From Streptomonospora litoralis (GTDB lineage Bacteria; Actinomycetota; Actinomycetes; Streptosporangiales; Streptosporangiaceae), in NCBI RefSeq assembly GCF_004323735.1, contig NZ_CP036455.1:987101-1051100 (forward strand): a stretch of 64,000 nucleotides of DNA, read 5' to 3'. Below are positions 45,012 to 55,464 of this stretch, in pieces. Both the position numbers and the translations under genes were made by a program. Position 1 is the first letter of the stretch. Every line of letters starts with the position of its first letter. The notes beneath the pieces were generated by a model. It ran no database searches. It was not told the origin of the DNA and worked only from the letters and a program-made list of their open reading frames with translations.

Positions 45012-46373
45012 GTGGGTGACCTCGGCGACATCTTCAAGGCCTACGACGTCCGCGGGATCTTCCCCGACACCCTCGACGCCGCCACGGCGCGCGCCGTCGG
45101 CGCCGCCTTCGCGCGCACGGTCGGCGGCTCCGGGGCGGTCGTCGCCTACGACATGCGGCCCTCCTCGCCCGAACTGGCCACGGCCTTCGCCGAAGGTGTG
45201 ACCGGCCAGGGCATGGACGTGGTGATGGCCGGTCTGGGCTCCACCGACATGCTCTACTTCGCCTCGGGACACCTGGAGCTGCCCGGGGCGATGTTCACGG
45301 CCAGCCACAACCCCGCGCAGTACAACGGGATCAAGATGTGCCGGTCCGGGGCCGCGCCTATCGGCTCCGACAGCGGACTGGAGGACATCCGCCGCCTCGC
45401 CGAGCGCGGCGTTCCCGAGACCGACGGTGCGCGCGGTTCCATCACCGAGCGCGACCTGCTCACCGAGTACGCCGAGTACCTGCGCTCCCTCGTCGACCTC
45501 TCCGGCAGCCGGCCGCTGCGGGTGGCCGTCGACGCCGGCAACGGCATGGGCGGCTACACGGTGCCCGCGGTGCTGGGCGGCGAGCGGCTGGGGGAGCTGC
45601 CGCTGACCGTCGACCCGCTCTACTTCGAGTTGGACGGCACCTTCCCGAACCACCCCGCGAATCCGCTGGACTACGCCAACCTCGTCGACCTGCAGGCCCG
45701 GGTGCGCGAGACCGGTGCCGACATCGGGCTGGCCTTCGACGGCGACGCCGACCGCTGCTTCGTCGTCGACGAGCGGGGCGAGCCCGTGCCGCCGTCGGCC
45801 ATCACCGCCCTGGTGGCGGTGCAGGAGTTGGCCAAGGATCCCGGCGCCGCGATCATTCACAACCTCATCACCTCGACCGCCGTGCCGGAGATCGTGCGCG
45901 AGCACGGCGGCGAGCCGGTGCGTACGCGCGTGGGCCACTCGTTCATCAAGGCGACCATGGCCGAGACGGGGGCGATCTTCGGCGGTGAGCACTCCGCGCA
46001 CTACTACTTCCGCGACTTCTGGCGGGCCGACACCGGTATGCTCGCCGCGATGCACGTCCTCCGGGTGCTCGGCGCGGACACCCGTCCGCTCTCGGAGATC
46101 ACCGCGGAGTACACGCGCTACGCGGCCTCGGGCGAGATCAACTCCGAGGTCGAAGACCAGGAGGGCCGCACGGCTGCCGTCGAACTGGCCTTCTCCGACC
46201 AGGCGGCCAAGGTCGACCACCTCGACGGGCTGACCGTGATCACGGCCGACGGCTCCTGGTTCAACCTGCGGGCCTCCAACACCGAGCCGCTGCTGCGGCT
46301 CAACGTCGAAGCCCCCGACACCGCGGCGATGGCGAAGCTGCGTGACGACGTGCTCGCCATCGTCCGGGCCTGA
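45012..46373 (+). CDS. manB: Phosphomannomutase/phosphoglucomutase
   Basis: A 453-aa alpha-D-phosphohexomutase supplying mannose-1-phosphate for GDP-mannose and envelope glycans. The phospho-serine loop is M-F-T-A-S-H-N-P, the metal loop D-G-D-A-D-R, the sugar-binding loop G-G-E-H-S-A-H, and the phosphate-binding loop R-A-S-N-T-E-P. All four domains are intact. The GTG start has GGAG 6 nt upstream. It leads a run with the Trm112-like and SIS genes, as in mycobacteria. Confidence 0.95.
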   Translation: MGDLGDIFKAYDVRGIFPDTLDAATARAVGAAFARTVGGSGAVVAYDMRPSSPELATAFAEGVTGQGMDVVMAGLGSTDMLYFASGHLELPGAMFTASHNPAQYNGIKMCRSGAAPIGSDSGLEDIRRLAERGVPETDGARGSITERDLLTEYAEYLRSLVDLSGSRPLRVAVDAGNGMGGYTVPAVLGGERLGELPLTVDPLYFELDGTFPNHPANPLDYANLVDLQARVRETGADIGLAFDGDADRCFVVDERGEPVPPSAITALVAVQELAKDPGAAIIHNLITSTAVPEIVREHGGEPVRTRVGHSFIKATMAETGAIFGGEHSAHYYFRDFWRADTGMLAAMHVLRVLGADTRPLSEITAEYTRYAASGEINSEVEDQEGRTAAVELAFSDQAAKVDHLDGLTVITADGSWFNLRASNTEPLLRLNVEAPDTAAMAKLRDDVLAIVRA

Positions 46374-46416
46374 CCGCAGCGCCCGGCGCACCACGACCAC
46401 CGAACGGAAGACGGCG

Positions 46417-46593
46417 ATGACCGCGAAGATCGACGACTGGCTGCTGGAGATCCTGGCCTGCCCCAAGAGCAAGGGACCGCTGCGGCTCGACGAGGAGGCG
46501 GGCGAGCTGGTCTGCGACGAGAGCGGGCTGGCCTACCCGATCCGCGACGGCATCCCGGTGCTGCTGGTCGACGAGGCCCGCGCCGTCGAGTGA
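46417..46593 (+). CDS. Trm112-family small protein
   Basis: A 58-aa protein: [14 protein letters not shown], then [21 protein letters not shown]. This is the UPF0434/Trm112 fold, with two of the usual four cysteines left. In eukaryotes and archaea Trm112 activates methyltransferases; bacterial roles are not established. It sits 43 nt after manB. Confidence 0.9.
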   Translation: MTAKIDDWLLEILACPKSKGPLRLDEEAGELVCDESGLAYPIRDGIPVLLVDEARAVE

Positions 46594-46745
46594 CGCCGGT
46601 CCGGGCCGGCAGGTCCGGTACCTTCGGCGCCGATCCGCCGGTTTCGCGCCGATCGCGCCTGCGCGGCCGTCGGCGGCGCAGAGCGCGGCCGCGGGGTGTT
46701 CCTCCGGCGGCCGGACACGTTTGCCAAGGCAGCGGAGGGGAGCCC

Positions 46746-47846
46746 ATGGCGGCCGAGTTCGACGAGTCGCGGCTGGATGATCCCGAGGCCGGCGCCGAGG
46801 CGCTGCGCGGTGCGGCGTCAGCGGCGGCCCGGCTGCGCGCCGCGCGCACGGCCGCGGCCGAGGCGCCACTGGAGGTGCTGAGCCGCGACGGCCGGCCGCG
46901 CTCCATCGTCGTCGTGGGCGCCGGCGGCGCGGGGTTCGCCGGCGAGGTGCTGGCCGCGGTGCTGGGAGCGGGATGCCCTATCCCGGTGGTCACGGTGTGC
47001 GACTACCGGCTTCCGGGCTGGGTCGGCGGCAACGACCTCGTCGCCGCGGTCGCGTCCGCAACCGGCCGGATTCCGGAGTGGGTACACGACTGCGCGGTCG
47101 AGGCAGTGCGGCGCGGTTGCCGCTTCCTGGCCGTGGGGCCGCGCGACAACGGCCTGGCGGCCGTCGCCGAGCAGGCCCGCGCGCCCGCGATCTCCTTCGG
47201 CCGTGTCGGAGACCCCGCCGACACGGTGTGGGAGCCGGCGGCCGCCCTGCTCACGGCTGCCGAGAGGGTCGGGCTCGCCGCGCCCGACGGGGCCGCCTAC
47301 GAGGCGGCCGCGGCGCGTCTGGAGCAGGCCGCCGTCGACTACGGGCCGGGCGCCGAGAGCTGGGAGAACGAGGCGAAGACCGCGGCCGCGGACCTCGCCG
47401 GCAGCCTTCCGCTGGTGTGCGGCGCCACGCCGGTCGCCGAGACCGCCGCCCGCTACTTCGCCTCCCGGATGGCCGCGGTCGCCGGATACCCCGCGGTCTG
47501 CGGCCGTGCGCCGGGCGTCCTTGACGACCGGATCGCCTTCGTGGATGGGCCCTTCGGCGGCACCGGCCCGCGGTCGATCTTCGACGATCCGGTGGAGGAC
47601 GGCACCGTGTCGGTCCGGCTGGTCCTCCTGCGCGATCCCGAGGAGGGGGCCGCGGCCGGTTGCGACCTGGCGGCGGCCGCTGACACGGCCCGGGACAGGG
47701 GCGTCGGCGTCACCGAGTTCTCCGCGCCTGAAGCGGGCGCTATGGAACGCATCGCCGGTTTGATCGCTCTAACCGATTACGCCACTGTGTACGTAGCCGT
47801 CGCTTATGGCGCGGATCCGCTAGCTCATACGCTGGTCGTGCGTTAG
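46746..47846 (+). CDS. SIS-domain phosphosugar isomerase-like protein
   Basis: A 366-aa protein with two sugar-isomerase halves. V-V-V-G-A-G-G-A-G-F-A is near residue 55, and P-E-W-V-H-D-C-A-V-E-A-V lies in the first SIS domain. It resembles bifunctional phosphoglucose/phosphomannose isomerase relatives placed next to manB, so a role in mannose-6-phosphate supply is likely. In mycobacteria manA follows; here a protein kinase does. GGAGGGGAGC precedes the ATG. Confidence 0.82.
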   Translation: MAAEFDESRLDDPEAGAEALRGAASAAARLRAARTAAAEAPLEVLSRDGRPRSIVVVGAGGAGFAGEVLAAVLGAGCPIPVVTVCDYRLPGWVGGNDLVAAVASATGRIPEWVHDCAVEAVRRGCRFLAVGPRDNGLAAVAEQARAPAISFGRVGDPADTVWEPAAALLTAAERVGLAAPDGAAYEAAAARLEQAAVDYGPGAESWENEAKTAAADLAGSLPLVCGATPVAETAARYFASRMAAVAGYPAVCGRAPGVLDDRIAFVDGPFGGTGPRSIFDDPVEDGTVSVRLVLLRDPEEGAAAGCDLAAAADTARDRGVGVTEFSAPEAGAMERIAGLIALTDYATVYVAVAYGADPLAHTLVVR

Positions 47847-47877
47847 CGCCAGCCACGACCGCATCTGGAGGAGATCG

Positions 47878-49224
47878 ATGCCCGGTCCCGAGTCGCTGTC
47901 GCCGAACGACCCCGCCTCGTTCGGTGGGTACAGCGTGGTCGGACGCCTGGGGAAGGGCGGCCAGGGTGTGGTCTACCTCGGCCGGGACGAAGAGGGCGAG
48001 GAGTTCGCCATCAAGGTCCTGAACGACCAGTGGGCGCAGGACGACGATCTCCGCAAGAGGTTCGCCAAGGAGGTGCGCGCGGCGCAGAAGGTGGCGTCGT
48101 TCTGCACCTCCGCCATCCAGGACGCCCAGCTCGACGAGGACCCGCCCTACGTCGTCTCCGAATACGTCCCGGGCAAGTCGCTGCAGGAGGCCGTGGCGGC
48201 CAAGGGCCCGCACAAGGGCGCCGCGCTGCAGCGGCTCGCGGTCTCCACCGCCACCGCGCTGGTGGCCATCCACCAGGCCGGCATCGTGCACCGCGACTTC
48301 AAGCCCGGCAACGTGCTGCTGGGGCCCGACGGGCCGCGGGTGATCGACTTCGGTATCGCGCGTGTGGCCGACGGCACCGCCACCATGACCAACTCGATCG
48401 TGGGGACGCCCTCCTACATGGCGCCCGAACAGATCGAGGGCCGGACCATCACCGACAAGGCCGACGTCTTCGCGTGGGGCTGCGTCATCGCGTTCGCCTC
48501 GACGGGCAACGCGCCGTTCGGCACCGACAGCGTCCCCGCCGTCGTGCACCGCGTGGTCAGCGCGCCGCCCGACCTGACGGGGCTGCCGGAGTCGCTGCTG
48601 GGCATCGTGCAGAACTGCCTGGACAAGGATCCCGCCCGCAGGCCGACGGCCCAGGAGCTGCTGATGCGCCTGCTCGGGCACGAGGGCGGCGTCGCCACCG
48701 ACGACGCCCTTCGGGAGGGCGAGCGCATCGCCGAGGCGCACCCGCCCGGCGGGCCGCAGGCGCCGGCGCCCGGTCCGGGGTACGCGCCGGGGCCGCCCCA
48801 GGGCCCCGCCACGCCGCCTCCCAGCGGGCCGCAGACTCCCTACCCGGCCGGCTACGGCGGCGCGCAGGGCGGCGCGGTGCGCCCGCCCACGGGGCCGCAG
48901 CCGACGGGGCCTCAGCAGGGCGGGTACCCGCCGCCGCAGCAGATGGCGCCGGGACCGCAGATGCCCCAGGCCAACCCCGGCATGACAGGCGCTCCGCGCG
49001 GTCCGGCCACACCGGTCCCGCCCCCGGCGACCGGCCCCAACACCGTCTACGGCAACCGCGGCGTGCCCCACCAGCAGCCGCAGAACATGCAGCAGAACCC
49101 CGGCGCGCCGCAGCGCCGAGTCGAGGACCCCATCCTGTCCCAGGGCTGGGTGGTCCCGGCGGTGCTGATCGCGATCATCATCCTGCTGCTCGTGCTCGTC
49201 CTCGTGGCGCTCAGCGGCGGCTGA
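47878..49224 (+). CDS. Ser/Thr protein kinase with Pro-rich linker and terminal membrane helix
   Basis: A 448-aa kinase. The kinase domain (about 17-270) has G-K-G-G-Q-G-V-V, K46 in A-I-K-V-L, H-R-D-F-K-P-G-N and D-F-G-I-A-R. The domain is followed by a ~140-residue Pro/Gly/Gln-rich linker and one membrane helix near the C-terminus (about 424-446). No PASTA or other external sensor exists, so signals must come from inside the cell or the membrane. GGAGGAGATCG precedes the ATG. It starts 31 nt after the SIS gene and may share its transcript. Confidence 0.92.
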   Translation: MPGPESLSPNDPASFGGYSVVGRLGKGGQGVVYLGRDEEGEEFAIKVLNDQWAQDDDLRKRFAKEVRAAQKVASFCTSAIQDAQLDEDPPYVVSEYVPGKSLQEAVAAKGPHKGAALQRLAVSTATALVAIHQAGIVHRDFKPGNVLLGPDGPRVIDFGIARVADGTATMTNSIVGTPSYMAPEQIEGRTITDKADVFAWGCVIAFASTGNAPFGTDSVPAVVHRVVSAPPDLTGLPESLLGIVQNCLDKDPARRPTAQELLMRLLGHEGGVATDDALREGERIAEAHPPGGPQAPAPGPGYAPGPPQGPATPPPSGPQTPYPAGYGGAQGGAVRPPTGPQPTGPQQGGYPPPQQMAPGPQMPQANPGMTGAPRGPATPVPPPATGPNTVYGNRGVPHQQPQNMQQNPGAPQRRVEDPILSQGWVVPAVLIAIIILLLVLVLVALSGG

Positions 49225-49264
49225 GGCAGGTGCGCCGGTGTGCCCGGCCGGGCTCCGACCGCCC

Positions 49265-50731
49265 TCAGTAGCGCGCGGTCCTGGTGAGGTGGCCGATCGA
49301 GCGGGCCAGCACGTCGTCGACGAACGCCTCGACCTCGGGCCAGCGGTCGTCGGCGCCGTCCGTGGGGACGAGGGTGACGCAGTCGGCGCAGCCCGGTTCC
49401 AGTACGTCCACGGCGCCGTCGTCGGTGGTCATCCAGCCGTCCGCGGTGACCGCCAGCACCCCGGTCGAGGCCGAGCCCACTTCCTGCACGAACACGAGCA
49501 GCTGCAGCACTCCGTCGGCCAGGTCGATGTCCAGCGCGGCGTGCCATTCGTCGGCTCCGGGGGTGAACAGCGCCCGCCGGGCCGCGGCGTCGCGGCGCTC
49601 GTCGACCGAGGGGGCGACTGCACCCCGGCCGGAGGTCGCGGCGGTCGCGACGGCGGTTTCGCGGCCGACGGCGGAGTTCTCGGCGAGCGCGGTGGCGCGG
49701 CCGCCTTGCGGAGCGCCGGGACGCGGGGCATCCGACGGGTCGGCGTACTCGGAGCCGCCGGTGGAGCTGCTGACCACGGAGCGGGACGCGGGGTCGAGTT
49801 CGCGTAGTACCAGGCGCAGCGACGCACAGCGCAGGCGCAGGTGCTCGACGATCCGGCGGTGCACGGCCGCGGCGAGGCGGCCGCTCTCACTTCGGCCCGC
49901 CACCGGGGCGCGGGAGACGCGACTCAGCTCCCAGCGCAGCGCGGCGGCCTCCAGGTCGGCCAGCAGCAGCACCAGCGGGGTCAGCCGGTCCTCGGCGGTG
50001 CGCGGGGGAGGCACGGCCGGGCCTGCGCTCGCCTGCGCGGGGCCCACCGGCCCCGGAGCGGTTCCGGCCGCGGACGGGGCGCCGCCGACCACCGGGGATG
50101 CGGGTGGTGGGCAGCGCCGGTCGATCGCGGGTGGCGGGAGGTCCGAGCGCATGAGCGACAGGGCGGCGACCCACCACGGCAGTGGGCGCAGGTGCGTCGA
50201 GAGCGGCTCAACGCCGGGTCCGAGGCCCGGCTCCGCACTCGACTCCGGGCCGGCGCCGTGCCGCGCCGCGGCGCCCTCCGCGGCGTCCAGGGCGTCGGCG
50301 CAGGCCAGGAAGAGGTTCGCGGCGCGGATGACGGCATGGGTCTCCGCGGCGGCGGCGTCGGCCAGCACCGTGCCGATCCCCTCGGGGATGTGCAGCGGGG
50401 GGTGGAAGTCGGGGATGCCGTGCGCGAGCGACTCGAAGTACTGCGGTGTCAGGCGGACGCCCGCGCGGCAGTCCTGGGCCATCGCGACGAACGCGTCCTC
50501 TGCGGCGTCGACCTCCGCCGCGGGGCCCGCCTCCTGTCCGGCCAGCGTGCGCAGCGCCTCGACACGGCGGCGGGCACTGTGGCGGTCGACCGCCGGGTCG
50601 TCGGCACTGTAGCCGTAGCGACGGCGCTCCGCCCATACCTCGCGCAGCCTGTCGAGATTCGCGAGCCGTCGGCGCACGGCGTCGGGAAAGCTCTCCGGAA
50701 CAAGGTCGCGACCGCGTCGTCGGGTGTCCAC
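49265..50731 (-). CDS. Uncharacterised actinobacterial protein
   Basis: A 488-aa soluble protein of unknown function. The N-terminal part (about 1-175) is helical, with R-L-A-N-L-D-R-L-R-E-V-W-A-E-R-R-R-Y-G-Y. A Pro/Ala-rich linker (about 175-230) follows. A second helical region (about 230-300) has L-L-L-A-D-L-E-A-A-A-L-R-W-E-L. The C-terminal part (about 375-488) looks alpha/beta, with A-A-L-D-I-D-L-A-D-G-V-L-Q-L-L-V-F. No catalytic motif is recognised. The GTG at 50731 is chosen as the likely start; the frame is open further but without coding character. Convergent with the kinase gene. Confidence 0.7.
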   Translation of the reverse strand: MDTRRRGRDLVPESFPDAVRRRLANLDRLREVWAERRRYGYSADDPAVDRHSARRRVEALRTLAGQEAGPAAEVDAAEDAFVAMAQDCRAGVRLTPQYFESLAHGIPDFHPPLHIPEGIGTVLADAAAAETHAVIRAANLFLACADALDAAEGAAARHGAGPESSAEPGLGPGVEPLSTHLRPLPWWVAALSLMRSDLPPPAIDRRCPPPASPVVGGAPSAAGTAPGPVGPAQASAGPAVPPPRTAEDRLTPLVLLLADLEAAALRWELSRVSRAPVAGRSESGRLAAAVHRRIVEHLRLRCASLRLVLRELDPASRSVVSSSTGGSEYADPSDAPRPGAPQGGRATALAENSAVGRETAVATAATSGRGAVAPSVDERRDAAARRALFTPGADEWHAALDIDLADGVLQLLVFVQEVGSASTGVLAVTADGWMTTDDGAVDVLEPGCADCVTLVPTDGADDRWPEVEAFVDDVLARSIGHLTRTARY

Positions 50732-51035
50732 GGTGTCACCGTAGCCAGCGGCACGGCGGATAAAACCCGGCTTGTGATGATCCTTCGGCGAAAGCAGGCG
50801 AAGTGCCGTGCCGATCCGCCGGGTCGGGCCCCATCGAGGACGCGGAGGCGGTAACCTGCCACCGCACCGCCGCGTCGCCCGGCCGAGCTCCCCCCGGAAT
50901 GCTCCGCAGGACAACCGGCGACGATCCCCGCGCGTCTTCGAAGTATTCCCGCACGCAATCGGGGCCGCCCCGCCCTGTCGCCCCGAGTTGCGCCATGCTC
51001 TAACGGCACGGCCAGTGAATGAGGTAACCGTTACC
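50732..51035. other. Divergent intergenic region
   Basis: About 300 bp with no gene seen. A short inverted repeat GTAAC-C-GTTAC (51024-51034) lies between a GAGG motif and the GTG start of the acyltransferase and could block its translation start. Confidence 0.4.
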
Positions 51036-53168
51036 GTGCAGCCACCGTCGACCTCCGGTTCCCCGGCGGTACCGCCGCCGGTTGCTCCGGCCTCCGCATC
51101 GTCCCCGCCCCACTCAGCGGCAACCGCCGAGCGTCGCAGTGGCGGCGGCCCCGGACCGGGGTCGGGCGCCGGCTTCCGTCCGGAGATCCAGGGCCTGCGC
51201 GCCGTCGCCGTACTCCTCGTGGCCGCCTACCACATCTGGTTGGGCCGGGTCTCCGGCGGTGTGGACGTCTTCCTGCTGCTCACCGGGTTCCTGATCACCG
51301 GGTCACTGCTGCGCGCGGTCGAGCGGCGCGGGCGCGTCGACTTCGCCGCGTTCTGGAGCCGACTGGTCAAACGGCTTTTCCCGGGAGCCGCGGCTGCCCT
51401 GGCGGGCATCCTCGTCGCGAGCCTGCTGTTCCTGCCCTCTACGGCATGGCGCGAGGCGATCTCCGGAGTCGTCGCCTCCGCGCTGTACTTCGAGAACTGG
51501 CATCTGGCGCTGAACTCGGTGGACTATCTCGCGCAGAACAGCAGCGCCGGTCCCGTACAGCACTTCTGGTCGCTTTCCGTGCAGGGCCAGTTCTACCTGC
51601 TGTGGCCGCTGGTGATCACCGCGGCGGCCGCTCTGGCCCGCGCCGCCGGGTGGCCGCTGCGAGGCGTCACGGGAACCGTGCTCGCGCTGGTCTTCGCCGC
51701 GTCGCTGACTTATTCCGTGGTGCTGACCGAAGCCGACCAGCCGTGGGCCTACTTCGACACCGGTGCCAGGCTGTGGGAGTTGGCGCTGGGCGGGCTGCTC
51801 GCCGTCGCCCTGCCGCACCTGCGGCTCTACCGGCCGCTGCGCATCGTGCTGGGCTGGGCCGGACTGGCGGCTCTGGTCGCCTGCGGGCTTCTGGTGCCGG
51901 TCTCCACCATGTTCCCCGGATACATCGCCCTGTGGCCGACCCTCGCCGCCGCGGCGGTGATCGTCGGGGGTTCCACGAACTCTCCGCTGGCGGCCGACCG
52001 GCTGCTCAACCTGCGGCCGATGCACTACATCGGCGACCACGCCTACACCCTCTACCTGTGGCATTGGCCGGTGCTGGTCTGCTATCTCGCGGTCGCCGAC
52101 CGAACCACGCCCAGCCTCACCGGCGGCTGCCTCATTCTGGCGGTGTCGATGGCGCTGGCAGTGGCCACGCGGTGGATCACCGAGAACGGCGTCGACGCGT
52201 TCACCCGCACCCGCACGGGCAATCTGTGGTCCCTCTCGGTGGGCGCCGCGTTCCTCGTGCCGGTGCTGGCGGGCGCCTGGGTGTGGTCGGGCTATCTCGA
52301 CCAGGAGCAGCGCCGCCAGGAGGCGGCCGCCGCCCGGTCGGCGGATTATCCGGGCGCGGCCGCGATCGGCACCCCCGCCGCGGCGCCCGCCGGGAGCCCT
52401 GTCCCCATCAATCCGGCACCCGCCAACGCCGCCGCCGACGTGCCGGTCACCTACGCCGACGGCTGCAACCAAGGGACCCACAGCTTCGAGCTGATCATGT
52501 GCATCTACGGCCCCGAGGACTACGACCGCACGATAGCGCTGGTCGGGGGCTCCCACGCCGCCCACTGGTTCCCCGCCCTCCAGCGGATCGCGGCCGAGAA
52601 GCGCTGGCGCATCGTCAACCTCGTCAAGGGCGCGTGCATGTTCACCGGCGCCGAGCAGATGCGCGGCGGCGAGGTCTACCACTCGTGCATGGCGTGGAAC
52701 GAACGTGTCATGGCCGAGCTGGCGGAGTTGCGCCCCGACGCCGTCTTCACCAACGCGACGCGAACCAACATCGACGCCTCAGCCGGCCCGTTGGGCGAGG
52801 TGGTCGTGGACGGCTACGTGCAGCGCTGGCGCGAGCTGGGCGAGATGGGCATCGACGTTATCGCCGTCCGCGACACCCCGCGCCTGGACTTCGCCGCTCC
52901 CGACTGCCTGGCCGAGGAGCCGCCCGAGGAGTGCGTCGGTCGGCGCTACAACGCCATGGCGCGCGTCTCGCCGCTGAAGTCCCTGGACGACGTCCCCGCC
53001 AACGTCACCTTCCTGGACTTCACCGACCAGCTCTGCCAAGGCGACATGTGCCCCACGGTGATCGGCAACGTCCTCGTCTACTGGGACAGAGCCCACATCA
53101 CCGCCACCTACATGCGCACCCTCGCCCCCGTCCTCCGCTCCCGCATCGAGGCCGCCACCGACTTGTGA
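51036..53168 (+). CDS. OafA/YrhL-type membrane acyltransferase with SGNH domain
   Basis: A 710-aa protein. The acyltransferase-3 domain (about 45-400) has ten or so membrane helices and R-P-E-I-Q-G-L-R-A-V-A-V with the conserved arginine; the conserved histidine is in A-A-Y-H-I-W. The C-terminal SGNH-like domain (about 480-710) has A-L-V-G-G-S-H-A-A-H-W, where the usual G-D-S-H reads G-G-S-H, and W-D-R-A-H-I-T near the end. It probably O-acetylates an exported glycan or lipid. The GTG at 51036 is preferred; a GTG at 51015 is an alternative. Confidence 0.9.
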   Translation: MQPPSTSGSPAVPPPVAPASASSPPHSAATAERRSGGGPGPGSGAGFRPEIQGLRAVAVLLVAAYHIWLGRVSGGVDVFLLLTGFLITGSLLRAVERRGRVDFAAFWSRLVKRLFPGAAAALAGILVASLLFLPSTAWREAISGVVASALYFENWHLALNSVDYLAQNSSAGPVQHFWSLSVQGQFYLLWPLVITAAAALARAAGWPLRGVTGTVLALVFAASLTYSVVLTEADQPWAYFDTGARLWELALGGLLAVALPHLRLYRPLRIVLGWAGLAALVACGLLVPVSTMFPGYIALWPTLAAAAVIVGGSTNSPLAADRLLNLRPMHYIGDHAYTLYLWHWPVLVCYLAVADRTTPSLTGGCLILAVSMALAVATRWITENGVDAFTRTRTGNLWSLSVGAAFLVPVLAGAWVWSGYLDQEQRRQEAAAARSADYPGAAAIGTPAAAPAGSPVPINPAPANAAADVPVTYADGCNQGTHSFELIMCIYGPEDYDRTIALVGGSHAAHWFPALQRIAAEKRWRIVNLVKGACMFTGAEQMRGGEVYHSCMAWNERVMAELAELRPDAVFTNATRTNIDASAGPLGEVVVDGYVQRWRELGEMGIDVIAVRDTPRLDFAAPDCLAEEPPEECVGRRYNAMARVSPLKSLDDVPANVTFLDFTDQLCQGDMCPTVIGNVLVYWDRAHITATYMRTLAPVLRSRIEAATDL

Positions 53169-53282
53169 CGGCCGCCCCCGGTGCGGCGGCCGGGCGGATG
53201 CATCGTGGAACCGGATGGCGCGTCCAGCCTCGACCGGATCGCCCCGGCCGCATCGAGGCGGTCGGCTTCGGCAGGCGCGGTT

Positions 53283-53849
53283 CTAGGGGTGCCCCCGGTC
53301 TGCGGGGCGCGTCCGGCGGACGTCGGGGGATTCCCTGCGCTGGAGGAGGCGCAGGGCCTTCTGCTTTTCGAAGTCCATGGCCCGGGCCGGTGCCGGGGCG
53401 AGGCGGCCGACCCGTTCGCCGAAGGAGCGGACCCGGGCGAGGACGGCGGGTTCGGCGAGGACGCGAAGGGCGAACGCGAGGGCCGCCGGGGGGATGTCGT
53501 AGGTCTGCTCCAGTTCCTGTCCCGCGGAGACCGCGTCGAGATCGTTCTCGCTGAAGCGGCGGTGGCGGTGTCCGCGGCCGGTGGGCTGTTCCTTGGTCGG
53601 CGGGGTCAGGCCGAGCGATTCGCGGTAGCGGAGCATGCGCGGGGTCATGCCCAGGCGCTCCGCGGCGGTGGAGATCGGCAGGGCGGGCGGCGGCTCGGAA
53701 GCGCCTCGCGGGCTCCGGTGGAGCGGTGTTCCGGCCTCCGCGGACCCCCGAACGTGAGCGGAGTCACTGCGTTGTTCACGGACGGAGTCGTGCGGGTGGC
53801 CGATCGCCGCGGAATACGAGGTTGCCGCCCGGTTCTCAGGGTGCGCCAT
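53283..53849 (-). CDS. MerR-family transcriptional regulator
   Basis: A 188-aa regulator. A disordered leader (about 1-55) precedes the MerR helix-turn-helix: I-S-T-A-A-E-R-L-G-M-T-P-R-M-L-R-Y-R-E-S. The recognition wing is R-H-R-R-F-S-E-N-D-L. A helical C-terminal part ends in a basic tail. No metal-binding cysteines are present, so it is not a classical metal sensor. It is divergent from the S-adenosylhomocysteinase genes and may control them, which is inferred from position. Confidence 0.82.
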   Translation of the reverse strand: MAHPENRAATSYSAAIGHPHDSVREQRSDSAHVRGSAEAGTPLHRSPRGASEPPPALPISTAAERLGMTPRMLRYRESLGLTPPTKEQPTGRGHRHRRFSENDLDAVSAGQELEQTYDIPPAALAFALRVLAEPAVLARVRSFGERVGRLAPAPARAMDFEKQKALRLLQRRESPDVRRTRPADRGHP

Positions 53850-53989
53850 GGGTAGTCACTGTAACCCGTGCGCCCGTTTCGGCGAAGTAAATCTGACTCT
53901 GCAGCGTCAAATTCGCTCCATTGGTCGTGCCACGGGCCGCCGCCCCGTCCTAGACTCGGTGCGCATCCACCCAGGAGGAGTAAAGACGC

Positions 53990-55426
<1,437 letters not shown>

Positions 55427-55464
55427 GCGGTACCGCAGCGCACGGAATCTGGGACACTTCCCGG

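Noticed and set aside
53850-53989. Possible SAH or SAM riboswitch before ahcY
   Set aside because: The 140-bp leader shows no recognisable conserved core or paired elements; only a good ribosome site is seen.
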